A stretch of DNA of 64,000 nt. It comes from Linderina pennispora (taxonomy: Eukaryota; Kickxellomycota; Kickxellomycetes; Kickxellales; Kickxellaceae). Shown in pieces: positions 40,641 to 52,305 of the stretch (its first letter is position 1; every line of letters starts with the position of its first letter). The position numbers and the translations under genes are program-made. The DNA is taken from positions 1 to 64,000 of the forward strand of contig NW_024468265.1 in NCBI RefSeq assembly GCF_002104995.1. Reading direction: 5' to 3'. The notes below the pieces were generated by a model, which saw only the letters and a list, made by a program, of their open reading frames with translations, was not told the origin of the DNA and did no database searches.

Positions 40641-43600
40641 CTAAAAGGTCATCAGGCCAACCCGCTTCTTGCGGTTCGGGAACACGACCATGCCGCTCAG
40701 GAACAGGACCGACAGCAATGCTCAGGCTTGTCGAGAACACGTTGTACAGGAAGGTGCCTGAACTCGACCCAGAGGACGAGATAAACGCCAGCACAGTCCT
40801 CAGCCCGAGCGACCCAGGCACCAGGAGCTGCACACCGCCAAGAATCGGCTCAATGGCCGATCTGTGGTTTGAGAACGACGCCAGGACGTTGGAAAACAGG
40901 CCCATGGCAAAGGCGCCGATGGCTGGGGCAATGTCGGTCAGCGCACTGCTCTTGCCCGCAAAATACGACACGGTGTACCCGACGGCGCCGGCCATGACCA
41001 TGATGGGCTGCTGGCGCCAGTGCGCCGAGATGCTCATGTTGAACGTAATGGCGAGCATCGGCAGGAACAGGAACCACCAGAGCTTGCTGAGCCCAGTACT
41101 GCAGTTGCCGAGCCCGTTCATTGACGACACAACCGAGTCCACGGGGCTGTTTTGGAAGCCGCGCACACGTGTGCCCATCGTAGAGCCGACAGAGATGCCG
41201 TAGCCCAGCAAGAAGCATTGGCACATGGCATAGACAAAGCGCACAGTGCCCGAAATCATGTTCTTGGAGGCCATCTCGATAATTGACAGGGTCAGACCCA
41301 GGCCAGGCAGGAGCTGGCAGATGCCTGCAAAGGAAACAACGCCAAAGCAGATCTTGTCTTGCATCAGCGACGCAACGAATCCGATAATAAAGGCCGACGA
41401 CACCTCGAACAGGTTGGCGTAGTTGGAGAAGCGGCCAGCAAGCAGCTGCAGGAGCCCGACAATCAGACCCATCATGGCGCTTGCCCCGGCATCCGCCCAC
41501 TGGCCGTTCCAGAATAGCGGGCTGATGAAGAACGACGAGGCAATAAAGACAAGCAGCATCAGCCACCACGGGTACAGAGGAGGGGTGGCCAGGATCCTCT
41601 CGATGTTCCTGACGCCCTTGCCAACCGAAATCCGGTTCTTCAGCACGCGTCTGATACAGCGGTTCGTGCGCTCCAGCCGGTGCATATCGTAGCCGGTGGC
41701 CATCCGCACGATATGTGTCTCCTGACGACCGTGTGTCCTTGTCGCCGAAGCTGATCAGGATGATGCCTGGCAGGACAGCTACCGATGCTTCGACGTCCAG
41801 GATGCAGCGCTATCGTAATCAGATTGGCTTCGAGCCGGTGCAGCGGCGCCCCGAATGCCATCAGCGCACGGCTTGCCACCAACATGAAATTCTGGCGATC
41901 GAAAATATCGGCCAATTGTGCCAAGATCTTCTGCTTCTCAGCCTCGAAACGCCACCAGGGTGCTGTCTGATGAGCCAGCCATCGAGACCCTGGAACCTGG
42001 TACGCCGCCACCGATGCTACCATTGGTCAGCATGCCGCTGGAGGCCAGGATATCGTCCCATCCGGGGGTCACCACTGGCGAGATGTTGGGCGAGTGGATT
42101 GGCGACTGACCAGCACTGCGCGCGGGCTTCACCGGCACTGTGCCTAACGATGAGGGACCGGGGGTGCCAGGTCTCGACGGGATAGTCTCGAGCAAAGTCG
42201 AAAGGTAGGGTGTTGACTCCGATCGCGGAACGCTGTGGAATCCACGCAGCTCGAACGACTTTCCCGCCTCGTCCGTGGCCAACAGAGGGAACATCGCTGG
42301 GCGACAGAGACGTCTCAGGGCTTCCCACTCCACCCGGAGTACCCGGTACGTGGCTCTTCAGAATAACCGGGATCTTGCGGATCTTGCTGCCGACAGTGCC
42401 AAACGGCGTTGTCTTGCCCGCAGCCTTTGCCCGCTCGCGCTCGCGCCGCTCCTTCTCCTCCTTCTCCCGCAGCTTGGCCCTGACCTTGGCCTCCTTGGCC
42501 TTGGCCTGGCGCATGCGTAGATCCCGCTTCTGCTGGTGCTCAGCCATGCGGCTCTGCAGCTTGTTGAGGTTGGCATAAACGCCGCGCAATGACGTCGGGG
42601 TGATGCCGAGTGGGGTTGGAATCGTGCCACCGCCGCCAAACATGCTGCCAGGCGTCACGCTTGTCGGCCGCTTCTGCCCAAAGTACCCGCCGTCCTGCTT
42701 CAGGTTGGTCTGCGATGTCGGACGGCGTCGACCCTGCAGAGTCCATGAGCTTGCCTTTACCGTATCCGGCCTCGAGCTCCGACGGTGTTCCCACCGGTGA
42801 CGCCTTTTCGAGAAGCCCGGGATGGTCCCTGCGGTACTGCGCGGTGGATGTGCCCATTGCGCCCAGGACCGACTCGATGATGTTCTTGGCGGTGTCATGG
42901 CCGCTCATATTCACATGGACCACGCCTGGGTTGTTAGCAGCTGGGTTGACGGGGTAGAACGTCGACGTGGCCGCGATTTCTGCGTTATTCGCCGCAGTAT
43001 TCGTCCTCAGAGGGTTGTCTGCCTCGTTAATGGTCTTTTTATCTAGCAGCTGCTCCATATGCAGCTCGTTGCTCCTCGGAAGGTCGTCACTGTCTGTGTC
43101 TGTGTCGGATTCGGAGTCGGACGCGTACAGGGTTCCTGTTGCCGCCAGTCACTGCGTTCAGGGCCCGCCCCCACTGCCGCATGTTGGTACCGGCGCGGGA
43201 CAAGCGACGGCGGAGACCCACCGGCTCCGCATTGTCTGCCTGGGCCGAGCCGCTGCTTTGTGGCCGCGGTGCATCAATCGGATTATGCAGATGGCTGAAC
43301 TGCTGGTCGCTCCCCGAGCCAATAGTGTGCACCGAGTCCTCCGACGCAAACCGTAGCGCTGCATGCGGCCGCCGCTTCTTCTTCTGCTTCGCCTGGTCGG
43401 CCTCGTTGGCCTTCTCGGGCACCGACGTTGACGACCGCTGCAGCGTTCCCCGTGGCGCAAAGTATCCTGTCGACGGCAGCTCGATCGGCTCGCTGTGTAC
43501 CGGCGCAGTGAACGAATCGTGGCCAAGCTGGTTTCGCACATTTGCCTTTTCTTGAGCGTTCAGCATTGCCAGGCGTAGAATTGGGCGGTTGGGCTTGTCG

Positions 43601-43860
43601 CCGCCACTACCGTCACTGGGCGCACTGATGGGTGGCGAGGGGCCCACCGGCGGTATTTGCGTGCGCTGTGTGGAAACAAAAATCCCGCCCAGTGAGTCGT
43701 CATCGGTGTCGGAGCCAGAGTGATGCGGGTCGGTGGCTGCCGGAGCGCTCTGATCGGATTGTTGCGTATTATCTGAGGACTGACTATGTTCCGGCGATTC
43801 GGGTGGCAGCTGGGAATACCCGGATCTGCCGTCATTTGGATCGGGGCCGTCCTTGTCCAT
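40641..43860 (-). CDS. PRM10-like ThrE/DUF1212 membrane transporter, frame broken at least six times
   Basis: ATG at 43860 (MDKDGPDPNDGRSGYSQ). About 600 disordered residues (Ser, Pro, basic KEAKVRAKLREKEEKERR stretch) lead into the ThrE/DUF1212 domain with FMLVASRALMAFGAPLHRLEANL, the RALM.fGAP.HRLE signature. About ten transmembrane helices follow (WWLMLLVFIASSFFISPLFW ... LPGLGLTLSIIEMASKNMISG ... LFSNVLASFSN). The true C-terminus, after a frame change near 40706, reads VVFPNRKKRVGLMTF and stops at 40641. Budding-yeast PRM10 is a pheromone-regulated protein of this family; bacterial ThrE exports threonine. Breaks were placed near 43115, 42710, 42290, 41950, 41805 and 40706. Total about 1070 residues. 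Confidence 0.78.
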
Positions 43861-44532
43861 TGCGCGTAATAGTTAAAACAGGTTTGCGAGAAGAGGAGAA
43901 GATGTAGATGCTTTGCAGGGTGCTAGTAGACAGCTGTGGTTTTGAAAGGGTGGGAAAAAAATTTGGAGGCCAACTTTGCAAACAAACAAGACGCGCTATG
44001 CAATATAATAGTGGATGGAAAAAATAGAAAATAAAAGTGGAGCGACTGTAATATTGGGGACGCCGGGCACCGATTGCTTTTAAGAGCACCGGGCTCCTTC
44101 GTGAAAACGAGCACTGGCTAGAGCCCGGCTGTCCAGCTTGCCCAGTTGGTGGATCCTGGGTGGGAAAAAACAGCTCTAGCCATTGCATCTGTAAAAGATA
44201 ACGTCATTTTGCTGAGTGGTCAATGAGGATCCCGCAGGTTCGGATTCTACAGCCTATTGTTCCTAACATGATGCATCGAACGTGTCGCCGAGCCCATGTA
44301 CCTATCGCTTCACCGAGCACCGCCATGTATTTCTATTTTGGCAGACACGGCTGGCTGATAGAAATAGAGGGGGACCAGTGAGCCCGATGATACTGAGTCA
44401 GAAAAAGCTATAAATACTGCGGTCTCTCCTGGGGACGCAGACACGTTTCTGTTGGGCCTCATTACCGGGCATGCTGATGATTCGCCACGACCAAGTCCGA
44501 GCGTGGCATGTGTGAGAGAATGAAAGCAATGC
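43861..44532. other. Intergenic region
   Basis: About 670 bp, AT-richer than the flanking genes, holding the PRM10-like promoter and the Myb gene 3' end. A TATAAATA occurs at 44409 with no obvious gene attached. Confidence 0.5.
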
Positions 44533-46152
44533 TTATTTCTTAGCCACTATTCGAAAGTCCGATGGCGTGTTGGCCAGTTTGTGCACCAAATCGAAATGCA
44601 AGTGCGCATCGCTCACTCCTCCGACAACCTTCAACCACCTCACAGCCTTGGTGAGCCTGTAGATCCGCCGCGCCAGCGCATTCGTCGACCGCGACGCCCT
44701 GAGTCGCGCGCTCACCCACCCGATGCCCACAGTGCCTTGCGGCTCGGTCCCCTGCACGACCCTTTGGCGACTTGCCCTGGCACCGGCTCAGAACAAACGG
44801 CCATATCGCCTCGTCCTCCAGCCTCGAAAAGCGTGTGTGCTTCAGATGCGTGCCCACGGTCTGCAGCCACCGTGTCGAGCACTGGGTTTTGGATCGCTGG
44901 GTGCTCATTTGCTTGGCCACGTCACTCCACGACAGGAACCCGTTCTCGTGGGACAGTGCCTTTTTCACTATGCACGCCAGTTCCTCGTCCTCGGCCACAG
45001 TCCAGCGGCCTGTGCTTTGGTGGTGTAACCGATTGGATATCCTCGGTTCGTTTTTCCGAAAGACTTGGCGAGATAGGTTTTGATGGGCCAAGACCGTCGC
45101 CAGGAACAGGCTTAGTGGCCAGAGACGCACTGCCAGACCGCAACTCTGCACAGTCAGACGCCGGCCTCGATTGGCTGCGACAGCAGCCTGAAGCGCTCGC
45201 ACACCCAGTTCGCGGTGCGCTTCTGTGTCGTCTGAGAGTCGCTGCCAAGATCCCTCGTCCTCTCTCTCTGCTGGTTTGCCGCGTTCAGCAGCCTAGTTAT
45301 GTGGCCCCACTTTCGGCCGTGCAGGCGCACCAGCTGGATAATCAGCTTGTCCTCGTCGACGCTAAACGGCTTCAGCACCGCCCGGTCCACCGCACCCATG
45401 ATTTCCTCACCCGCCTCGTCCGTCCCAAGCACGACCCCGGTATTACTGCTAGCATCGCGGTCCATGGCCTCTTGCAGCTGCTGGTTCAGGATTGCCGACA
45501 GCACCGACGAGCCATCCGACGACCCGGCCTTGCTCAGCTTTTTCTTCCGGTACATAACGTTGATCCAGTACGACGGCGGCCCGCGCTTCCCGCTCAGCGG
45601 ACTGTTCATATACCGCCACCGGTTATAGCACTGGCTTGGCCGCCGTGTCTCGACAAACTCCGAGATCATCCGCCACTTGTGCGCACCATACAGCGCCACC
45701 GCGGTCTTCAATGCATCGTCTTCCTGCGGCGTCCACACCCTGGTCCGCGCCTTTGACGCCTTCTTGGAGCCGCACAGCTGCGCGTTGTGCGAGAGCCGCC
45801 GCTGCATCAGACTGGCGCGCGAGTCGTGCGGCATTTCGCTGAGCATCTGGCGGAACCGCGATTTGATCGCCTCGGGCGTACGCGTGCCGATGTGCATGGC
45901 CACCACGTTCCAGTCTACTTTGCGCACCCGGTATATGCCTATGCGGTCTATTACCAGCGCCTGGAAGGCACGGATCTCCTGCTCACTCCACGGCGTCGGT
46001 TTGCCTTGCGATTTGATTGCCGCCAGAAGCTCGGTTGACGGCGGCAGTGGCGGGTTGCTGGCTGCGGGCATTTCCCAGTCGATCCGTTTGCCCGAACCAA
46101 TGCCTGGCTGTGTGATTTGTAAGCTGGCCATGGCCGTGTGCAATGGCTGCAT
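44533..46152 (-). CDS. Multi-repeat Myb/SANT DNA-binding protein, frame broken about three times
   Basis: At least five Myb-type repeats can be read: PWSEQEIRAFQALV, RVWTPQEDDALKTAVALYGAHKW, PFSVDEDKLIIQLVRLHGRKWG, RWTVAEDEELACIVKKAL and RFSRLEDEAIWPFVL. Each has spaced aromatic residues (for example SQCYNRWRYM and KTQCSTRWLQTVG). This tandem of more than three repeats recalls SNAPC4 (small nuclear RNA activating factor) and related regulators. ATG at 46152 (MQPLHTAMASLQ) or 46131 is plausible; the open frame upstream to 46431 has no Myb-like content. One-base breaks lie near 45158, 45020 and 44770; the end is TAA at 44533 (FRIVAKK). About 530 residues, nuclear. Confidence 0.7.
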
Positions 46153-46767
46153 AAGGATACATCGTGGGACGGCTGCGTGTCTGGCTTTACAAATACAAGA
46201 GAACATGACAAAAGCGAAGTAGATCAAAGGCGAATGGCAAGCAAAACCCCCTCCCGCAAAAAAACATGCAGCGATCTGCCCTGAGGCAATTGCTATCGAT
46301 GCTGGCGGAAATGCAGCGGCCTTCTTATGGAATCCACGAAATCGCTGCAATGAAAAAATAACCAGTGGCTCGCCTATTTGCCTCACATAGATTTCCACCC
46401 CCACCTCGCAGCCATGATATGTTGCATGCATGACTAATGTATGGCGAAGCCATCAATCGATGTACTTGCTCCGAGATGTATAGCGCCGATTACGCGGGCC
46501 TATTGAGTCGCCTCCTACGCGTGGAGAGTGCTGGCAACTAAGGATCCACACAGGCTCAATATTGCCTGCTGGCCTATTTTAGCGCCAGCCAGCGAAAACA
46601 CACAAAACGGGGCAAATGAGGGGCGGCAGGGGAGCCTATAAATTGGGCTGAGATTCCGCCTCGGCAACGGTTTGTTTTCCATCATTATTCTCTCAGCTTT
46701 TCTCTCTCTCTTCCACCCCGCTTTCTTGCTCTTACTCCTTGCTCATCTCTCAAATTTCTCAACCACA
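46153..46767. promoter_or_regulatory. Divergent region between Myb gene and ATX1
   Basis: About 615 bp. On the ATX1 side a TATAAA (46637-46642) is followed by a long CT-rich leader (46680-46760), a strong fungal promoter layout. Confidence 0.5.
46637..46642 (+). promoter_or_regulatory. TATA box of ATX1
   Basis: TATAAA 126 bp upstream of the ATG at 46768, followed by a pyrimidine-rich leader. Confidence 0.55.
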
Positions 46768-47088
46768 ATGGCCGTAAGTTTCTAGTCGCACAGCACACAC
46801 GCAAACCGCCGACCCTCTGTGAGCCAACACAGTGATACTAACACCACTATTGCTTAATGCTTTTTTATTATTATTATAGAACACCTACGAGTTTCGAAGT
46901 CGCCATGTCCTGCTCGGGCTGCTCCGGCGCCGTTGATCCGCGCCCTGAAGCGTGTCGAGGGCATTGACAAGTACGAGGTCTCTCTCGAGAAGCAGCGCGT
47001 CTCGGTCACCACCGACCTGCCCCGCGAGACCATCTTCGAGGCCATCAAGAAGACCGGCAAGCCCGTCAAGGACGCCCCCACCGCCTAA
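46768..47088 (+). CDS. ATX1: ATX1-type copper metallochaperone, two exons, two one-base frame breaks
   Basis: Exon 1 is only ATG GCC (46768-46773). A GTAAGT donor and TTATTATAG acceptor (ending 46879) delimit a 106 bp intron, and exon 2 runs to TAA at 47088. The product is about 68 residues: MANTYEFEVAMSCSGCSGAV with the MxCxxC copper site, a RALKRVEGIDKYEVSLEKQ strand-helix, and AIKKTGKPVKDA with the conserved Lys-rich end. It carries Cu(I) in the cytosol to Ccc2-type P-ATPases. Frame requires dropping one T at about 46893 and one C near 46941. The gene is too short and split to show as one open frame. It converges with the peptidase gene, 44 bp between stops. Confidence 0.82.
46774..46879 (+). 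other. Spliceosomal intron of ATX1 (106 bp)
   Basis: GTAAGT donor directly after the second codon. GATACTAACACC around 46831-46842 includes a perfect TACTAAC branch box. TTTTTTATTATTATTATAG acceptor. Confidence 0.88.
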
Positions 47089-47132
47089 AAAGCGCTTTCT
47101 GACATTATTAGACCAATACAAAAATCCAGTCG

Positions 47133-50100
47133 TTACAGATAGTGGAACAGCCAGTATGCGAGCAGCGTCTCGAAAATGCTCGTTGCTTGACGGCAGTCGA
47201 AGCCCGTGGCGCTCGTTGGCGTATATCGATAAGCGAATTGGATCAGGCCTCCCCCATGCCCGCTGCAGCGACCGAACGAGCTCTGCGGTGTGCGTGACAT
47301 GTACGTTGTCGTCGTTCCAGCCATGCACAACTAGCACCCGGTTGCGCTCCCGTGGCAGCAGCCCAGCAACCGACACGACCGAAGGACTGGTCGTAAATGG
47401 TCTGCCCAGCCGCAGGCACGCCGAGATAGCGCTCAGCATAGGCGGCGCTGTACCAGTCCCAGCGGACCACAGGCGCGCCAGCAATGCAGACCTTGAACAG
47501 CGACGGGTGCTTGGCGATTGCGCGCAATGCAATGTAGCCGCCGTACGACCAGCCGTGGATTGCTATGCGGCGGTGGTCCACGAACCCTGTGCGCTGGTCG
47601 GGCAGGGGCGCCATATCCCACTCTGACAAGCTATCAGCGCAGGATGCTGGGGCAGGGAAAACTGGCGGGCGAGGCACATTGTGTGAAGAGTTTGAGCACG
47701 AGACCGTGGTCTGGCACCAGCTCGGCGGTGGCGTATCAACAGGAGCCAGTGCGTCTAGCCCGTATTCCAGCAAGTACTCGACTGCACTGGCAATGTCATC
47801 GACCTCCAGCTGTCCCAGCCGGCCACCAATTGCCGACTCGTACGCCAGACCGCGGTTTGGCGTGCCCCTGCCGTCCACACATACCACCACCGTTGAATGC
47901 ACACCGCTCTTCTCCATGCTTGGTCCGACGCTCTCTGCGCTATCGACCCGCCTGTCATCTATATCGCTGATGCTCGACTGACAGCTGGACCCACGCGGAG
48001 CAAACATTGGCGTCGTGCCTGGCTTCACAATCTCGGGCGTCATCCGCGTCAGCATTGCCAGCCTTCGGTGCCGTGGGTACGGGTATGCATTGGTCACCAG
48101 CTGGCACTGCGGCCCGCCATACGCATTGACAACAACCGGGTAGAGCTTGCCAGCAGCGAAATCTGGCGGCAGGTACACATGACCAAATAGCAGATCCCAG
48201 CCGCCCGCGTCTGTGCGCACAGGGAAGCAGAACAACCGGGGCAAAGGATCTGACCCCCTATTGACTGCCGGCATGCCAGCAAACTCATGTGTGCCTACCA
48301 GTGTCTCTCTTGTCACAAACTGCCGGCTGGCATTGGTCAGCGACATAAACCGCGGAGCCACGTCCACCGCAGCCAACTCCTCCACGGAGGTTTCCGCCGG
48401 GCGCGGCGGCAGCGGTGGTGCGGTGCTCGGCCGCTTAGCTACCCGGACAGCGGTATCAGATAATGGCGCCTGGCCGGCCTGCACCCCCGGCGACCCCGCG
48501 TCCTCTCGACAAGACCTCCGCAATGACCTTGTCAATGAGTCTCTGCGGGTTGATGCCGCTCCTGATAGTGCCCAGCGCCAGCGACTGGAACAGCGAGAAC
48601 GGGAATTGCATTCCGCACCGCCCTGCTCACCGTCTGGCCCACATACGACGGCGTCAGCCGCCGGATGCTGAACTCCTTCCACTCTAGCCAGCACGCCGCA
48701 GCTTTTGCTTGCCACCCATCCGCAGCGGGTCCGGCAGATAGTCGCTGAACGCGTCTGACTCGAAGCTATCGATGGATATTGACCGGAAAGTCGCAGGTCG
48801 ACGTGGTGTTTATCGACGAGCGGGTGATCAGGGACGCCGACCGCGCCTGTGCCACCTCGATCACTGCCAGGCACCGCCCGGTGTCTGTCTGGTATATGCA
48901 GTGCCGCACCGGCGTGGCCACATTCGACGACTGGCAGTAGAAATATGCGCCTGTCGAGTCAAAGGAAAAGTTGCTGTGGGTGTATCCGGCCATCGTCAGC
49001 TGCTGCGGGTGCTCGGTGGGCTGTGCGTCGGCGCTGTAGCTGGGCAGAAAACAGATTTGTAGTCAGTGGATTTGGATTACCGCGCACTAAAGTACACTAC
49101 CTTTTGCGCTTCGTCGATAAACAGCGGTGCATCGTCGGTGACTGGCCACGGGCCGGTGGTGATCGGCGTAATACTGGTGGTGCTCCGCCCGATCCCCTCA
49201 CCGACCACATCGCTGCCAAGCTCGGTCGTCACCAGATGCAGGTGATTGAATTTGTTGGTGCGCTCGGAAGCCAGGATAAACTGCACACAGCCATCAGGCA
49301 CGTCCTGGCTCAGGAAACGGCAGTGCTGATTCAGATTGATCCATGCCTCTGGCTGCGATTCTTCGTATAAAACATGCACTAGTGGGCTGCTGTGCGGCTC
49401 CTCCTCAGGCAGTTGCTCGAATGGATCCACGTCCTTCGCTCGTTCCATCTCCGAAAGCAGTCCACTGGCACTCTGACAATCGCCGTACGCTTCTGCGCAC
49501 GGTCAAGCAGCTGGAACCAGACCGCATCTGACGGTCGGCCTTGGCTGGCGGGTAGCCACCCTGCACGGACCACATACTCGTGCCATGGAAACAGTCTTCG
49601 AAGACAGGTTCTCCCGATACAGCGGCCTCACTCGTCGACTTGCAATGCCATGGTCCCCATCATAGGCAATCTCGATCACGACCCAGTCGGTCACGGCATT
49701 GCGTGAGCCCGGCCGCGGGTACTTTTGGAAATCAGCCAGCGCCGAATGCAGCTCCTGCGATCCCTGGTCAACACGGCAGCCATGCTCCCACCCATATGCG
49801 TTGTTGGCAAAGGCACCGGCCGGCGAGTGGACCAGGTCAGCTGTCGGGTCAATCATATTGTCCTCGGGCAGCTCCGGCAGCCCGACATCGCCGACCAAGC
49901 GCTCATCGACGCGCGCACACAACAGCCACTCACTGCCATTACATGATAATGGCGCCCAGAAGATCCCAGTATTGCGGCCCAGCTCCTCCTCCATCGCATA
50001 CTCGACCACGCCATACTGCACACCCGACTGCCTGGCCCACGACAACACTGTCTCGCGTCCGACAAGTCCGTCGTATACAACAACGTTGCCGTCGCGCGAA

Positions 50101-50624
50101 AACGCCACGAACCGCCCATCGCCTTGGCTGCGCGTGTAGTACCAGTCGTTCTGGACGCATCTGCGGTGTCTGCTCCACAGGGCACTCTTTCACTGCCATT
50201 AGCCGTGCCCGCCATTGTGCCATGCACCCACCGCTGGCCCTTGTCGGCAAGCATAACCACGTCCAATTTCCCACCACAGCTATGCCACAGCGACTGCTCG
50301 ACCTGCTGCCTCCCGCAGGTACGTCAGCAATGATGGGCTGCCGGCTGCCTGGATGGTAGAGAACCGGTCGTTCCATATGCTGCGTGCCGTGGCCACAGCG
50401 ACACTGACTACGTTTCCGTCCTTTGCTTCGGTAGCGCTCAATGGCACTGCGCTGAATAGCAATGTCGGTCGCCGCACGTTATGCGTAGGATCGGTCCCAG
50501 TGAACCACACGTGGACGCCACCGGAGATGGCCTGTAAAAATACTCCGGTGACCGACGCTGGCCAGCTGCTCAGTGCCTCGCCACGCAAATACCGCACGCG
50601 CTGCCTAAAGGAATCCCATGCCAT
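47133..50624 (-). CDS. DPP8/9-type dipeptidyl peptidase (S9B), frame broken several times
   Basis: ATG at 50624 (MAWDSFRQRVRYLRGEAL); the open frame extends to a TTG at 50648. The beta-propeller region includes SALADFQKYPRPGSRNAV, ESQPEAWINL and PLFIDEAQKVVYFSA, as in human DPP8/9. The hydrolase domain has VYLPPDFAAGKLYPVVVNAYGGPQ, VCVDGRGTPNRGL, nucleophile GWSYGGY, acid HGWNDDNVH and histidine ANERHGLR. It ends HFETLLAYWLFHYL at 47133. These enzymes remove N-terminal X-Pro dipeptides; DPP8/9 are cytosolic, and no signal peptide is seen here. About 1150 residues when frames are followed, larger than DPP9. A ~40-residue Pro/Ser-rich insert precedes the nucleophile. At least six one-base breaks are needed. 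Confidence 0.82.
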
Positions 50625-50787
50625 TTCAAAGGGCCCGGGTAATGGCAAGCAATAAAAAAGAGAAATACGAATTCTTTTAAAATAAAGAGCGGGAAGAGCA
50701 AGTGAGAACTAGGGACACAAGTGCGGACAACATATAGCCTTGCCCCATTAATCCGATTGAGTGCCGTTGCTGTGGTTTTGTCGCTGC

Positions 50788-51423
50788 TTAGTCCACCCAC
50801 AGCTTGCCCAGCGGCAGCGGCTCCTTCTCATGCCGTTTGAGAAGCGCCTTGGACAGGTTCATGATCTGCCTATGGATCGTGTCCTTGTCGCGGTTCGCAT
50901 CGACAATCGACCAGTTAGCCTCCATCAGCGCAAAAAACTTGACGCGCACCTCAATCTGGAACTCGCGCTTCTCATACACCTCCTCGCCGTAAGCCGTCCC
51001 TCCTTGGCTGCGTCATCCGGATGGATATCCATGAAGAACACTTCTGTCCTGGCGCAATCAGCCCAACGTCTGGCGCCTTGCACCACTTCATGCTCAGTCC
51101 CTTGCACGCCGAGAACGCGACGCCCGAGAACGCATACCGGTCCACCACCAGGGTCGTGCCTGCCTCCAGCTCTGCCCGGATGTCCTCCATGGCCTCCCAC
51201 CGGTTTCGCCGAAAATAGCAAGTGCACCGCCTCATCCGACAGCCTGAGTCTTTTGCGTCAGGTACCCGTTGATCATCTGCCCGATGGCGGTCGTGCGGTC
51301 GGGGAACTTTAGCAATTTGGCCTTGACACCCTCCCGTTGCAGGGCCTCCACCAGCATCGAGCACTGTGTCGACTTGCCACTGCGGTCGCAGCCCTCAAAC
51401 AGCAGAAATAGACCGCGAGCCAT
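50788..51423 (-). CDS. CDC8: Thymidylate kinase (CDC8 family), frame broken about four times
   Basis: ATG at 51423. The P-loop [13 protein letters not shown] is followed by [17 protein letters not shown], the DR(Y/H) motif [13 protein letters not shown], a KAPD segment, [14 protein letters not shown], and the C-terminal [17 protein letters not shown]. It phosphorylates dTMP to dTDP, essential for DNA synthesis. Length about 207 residues once one extra base near 51241, 51213 and 51047 and the shift near 50997 are discounted. Essential function suggests the breaks are sequence errors. About 165 bp separate it from the peptidase start. Confidence 0.85.
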
Positions 51424-51771
51424 TCTCTTGCACGAATCTCTTGTCAGCAAATGCAGCAACAGCGAAAAAAGAAAGAAATGCGCTTTAAAATGTACACAAA
51501 AAAGCGCTGCAGAACAGAAGGGACGCAAAGCTGGATTTGATTAGTGGCAGGGGAGGAATGACACGTCATCGCCCAATTCGGCTCCCGGCTCAGCTGGCCC
51601 TGTTACTGCTACATGTCAATAAGGGACAAACCGGCAGCGCTTGCTTCACCTTCATTTCTCAATAAGAACATCTCAATCTAGCTCTGCAAGTCATTTATTT
51701 GGTTAATATAGTGGTGGATGATTCTGCGATAGTTTGCTTGTTCGCAGTGTTTCCATGCATGAGAAAAGGAG
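51424..51771. other. Intergenic region
   Basis: About 350 bp between dTMP kinase and the methyltransferase remnant. No gene recognised. Confidence 0.5.
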
Positions 51772-52305
51772 CTAGTTGACCAAACGTGCAAGGGTGATTC
51801 CAGTGAAAAGAGGAAGAATGACCACCTCGACGCGCGGGTCATTACGTATATGCTCGTTGAACTCGTGCAGTTTGGGAGCCCACTCGTTTCCAGTTTTATA
51901 CATGTCGTATGACAAGCACAAAGGCTCATAGTCCGGACTCACTGGCACCGGTGCGTCGATATACGCAACAACAGACTCAAGCGCCGTATTATCAATGATG
52001 AAGGTGCCGCTCTTGTTGAGCAGACCATTGTCAATGATTGTTTCGTAATAGCCCACATACGACATCTTGTCCGCATCGATAAAAACAATATCGAACGACA
52101 CATCCTGTAGCTGTGCCAAGCTCTGGTTCGCATCGCCAACAATAACCTCAATGTAGTCCTCGACACCGGCGTCCACAAAATCGCTGTGAGCAATCTCAGC
52201 AAACTCCTTGTTGGTCTCAAGGCAGACAATGGGCTTGTGGCCAGTTTCGTCAACACCACCCTGAACGCCATTTTGCTTTGGTGTGTAGGGAATTGTGTTG
52301 CACTT
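51772..52305 (-). pseudogene. SAM-dependent O-methyltransferase (CCoAOMT family), N-terminally truncated
   Basis: The open frame of about 177 residues begins after a possible AG acceptor at 52306-52308. It reads KPIVCLETNKEFAEIAHSDF, EDYIEVIVGDANQSL, then the metal-binding FDIVFIDADKMSYVGYYE, GTFIIDNTALES and a C-terminal VVILPLFTGITLARL. These match the second half of class I metal-dependent O-methyltransferases. The SAM-binding motif I (E-x-G-x-x-x-G), which should directly precede this part, is missing. A weak echo (KCYSVAIAAGAW) lies upstream at about 52440-52500. Either an upstream exon is unrecognised or the gene has decayed. Substrate unknown; family acts on catechols. Confidence 0.65.

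Noticed and set aside
47243-48874. 543-codon minus-strand ORF taken as one protein
   Set aside because: Only part is in the correct frame of the DPP8/9-type gene; the N- and C-terminal parts are out-of-frame after one-base shifts.
29423-52305. Programmed ribosomal frameshifting as an explanation for the many breaks
   Set aside because: There is no common slippery sequence or downstream structure at the sites, several breaks occur per gene, and all genes at 11.8-28.8 kb lack them. Base errors are simpler.
29423-52305. Tiny introns as an explanation for the breaks
   Set aside because: At the sites examined the protein motif continues within one base, leaving no room for an intron with GT..AG ends.
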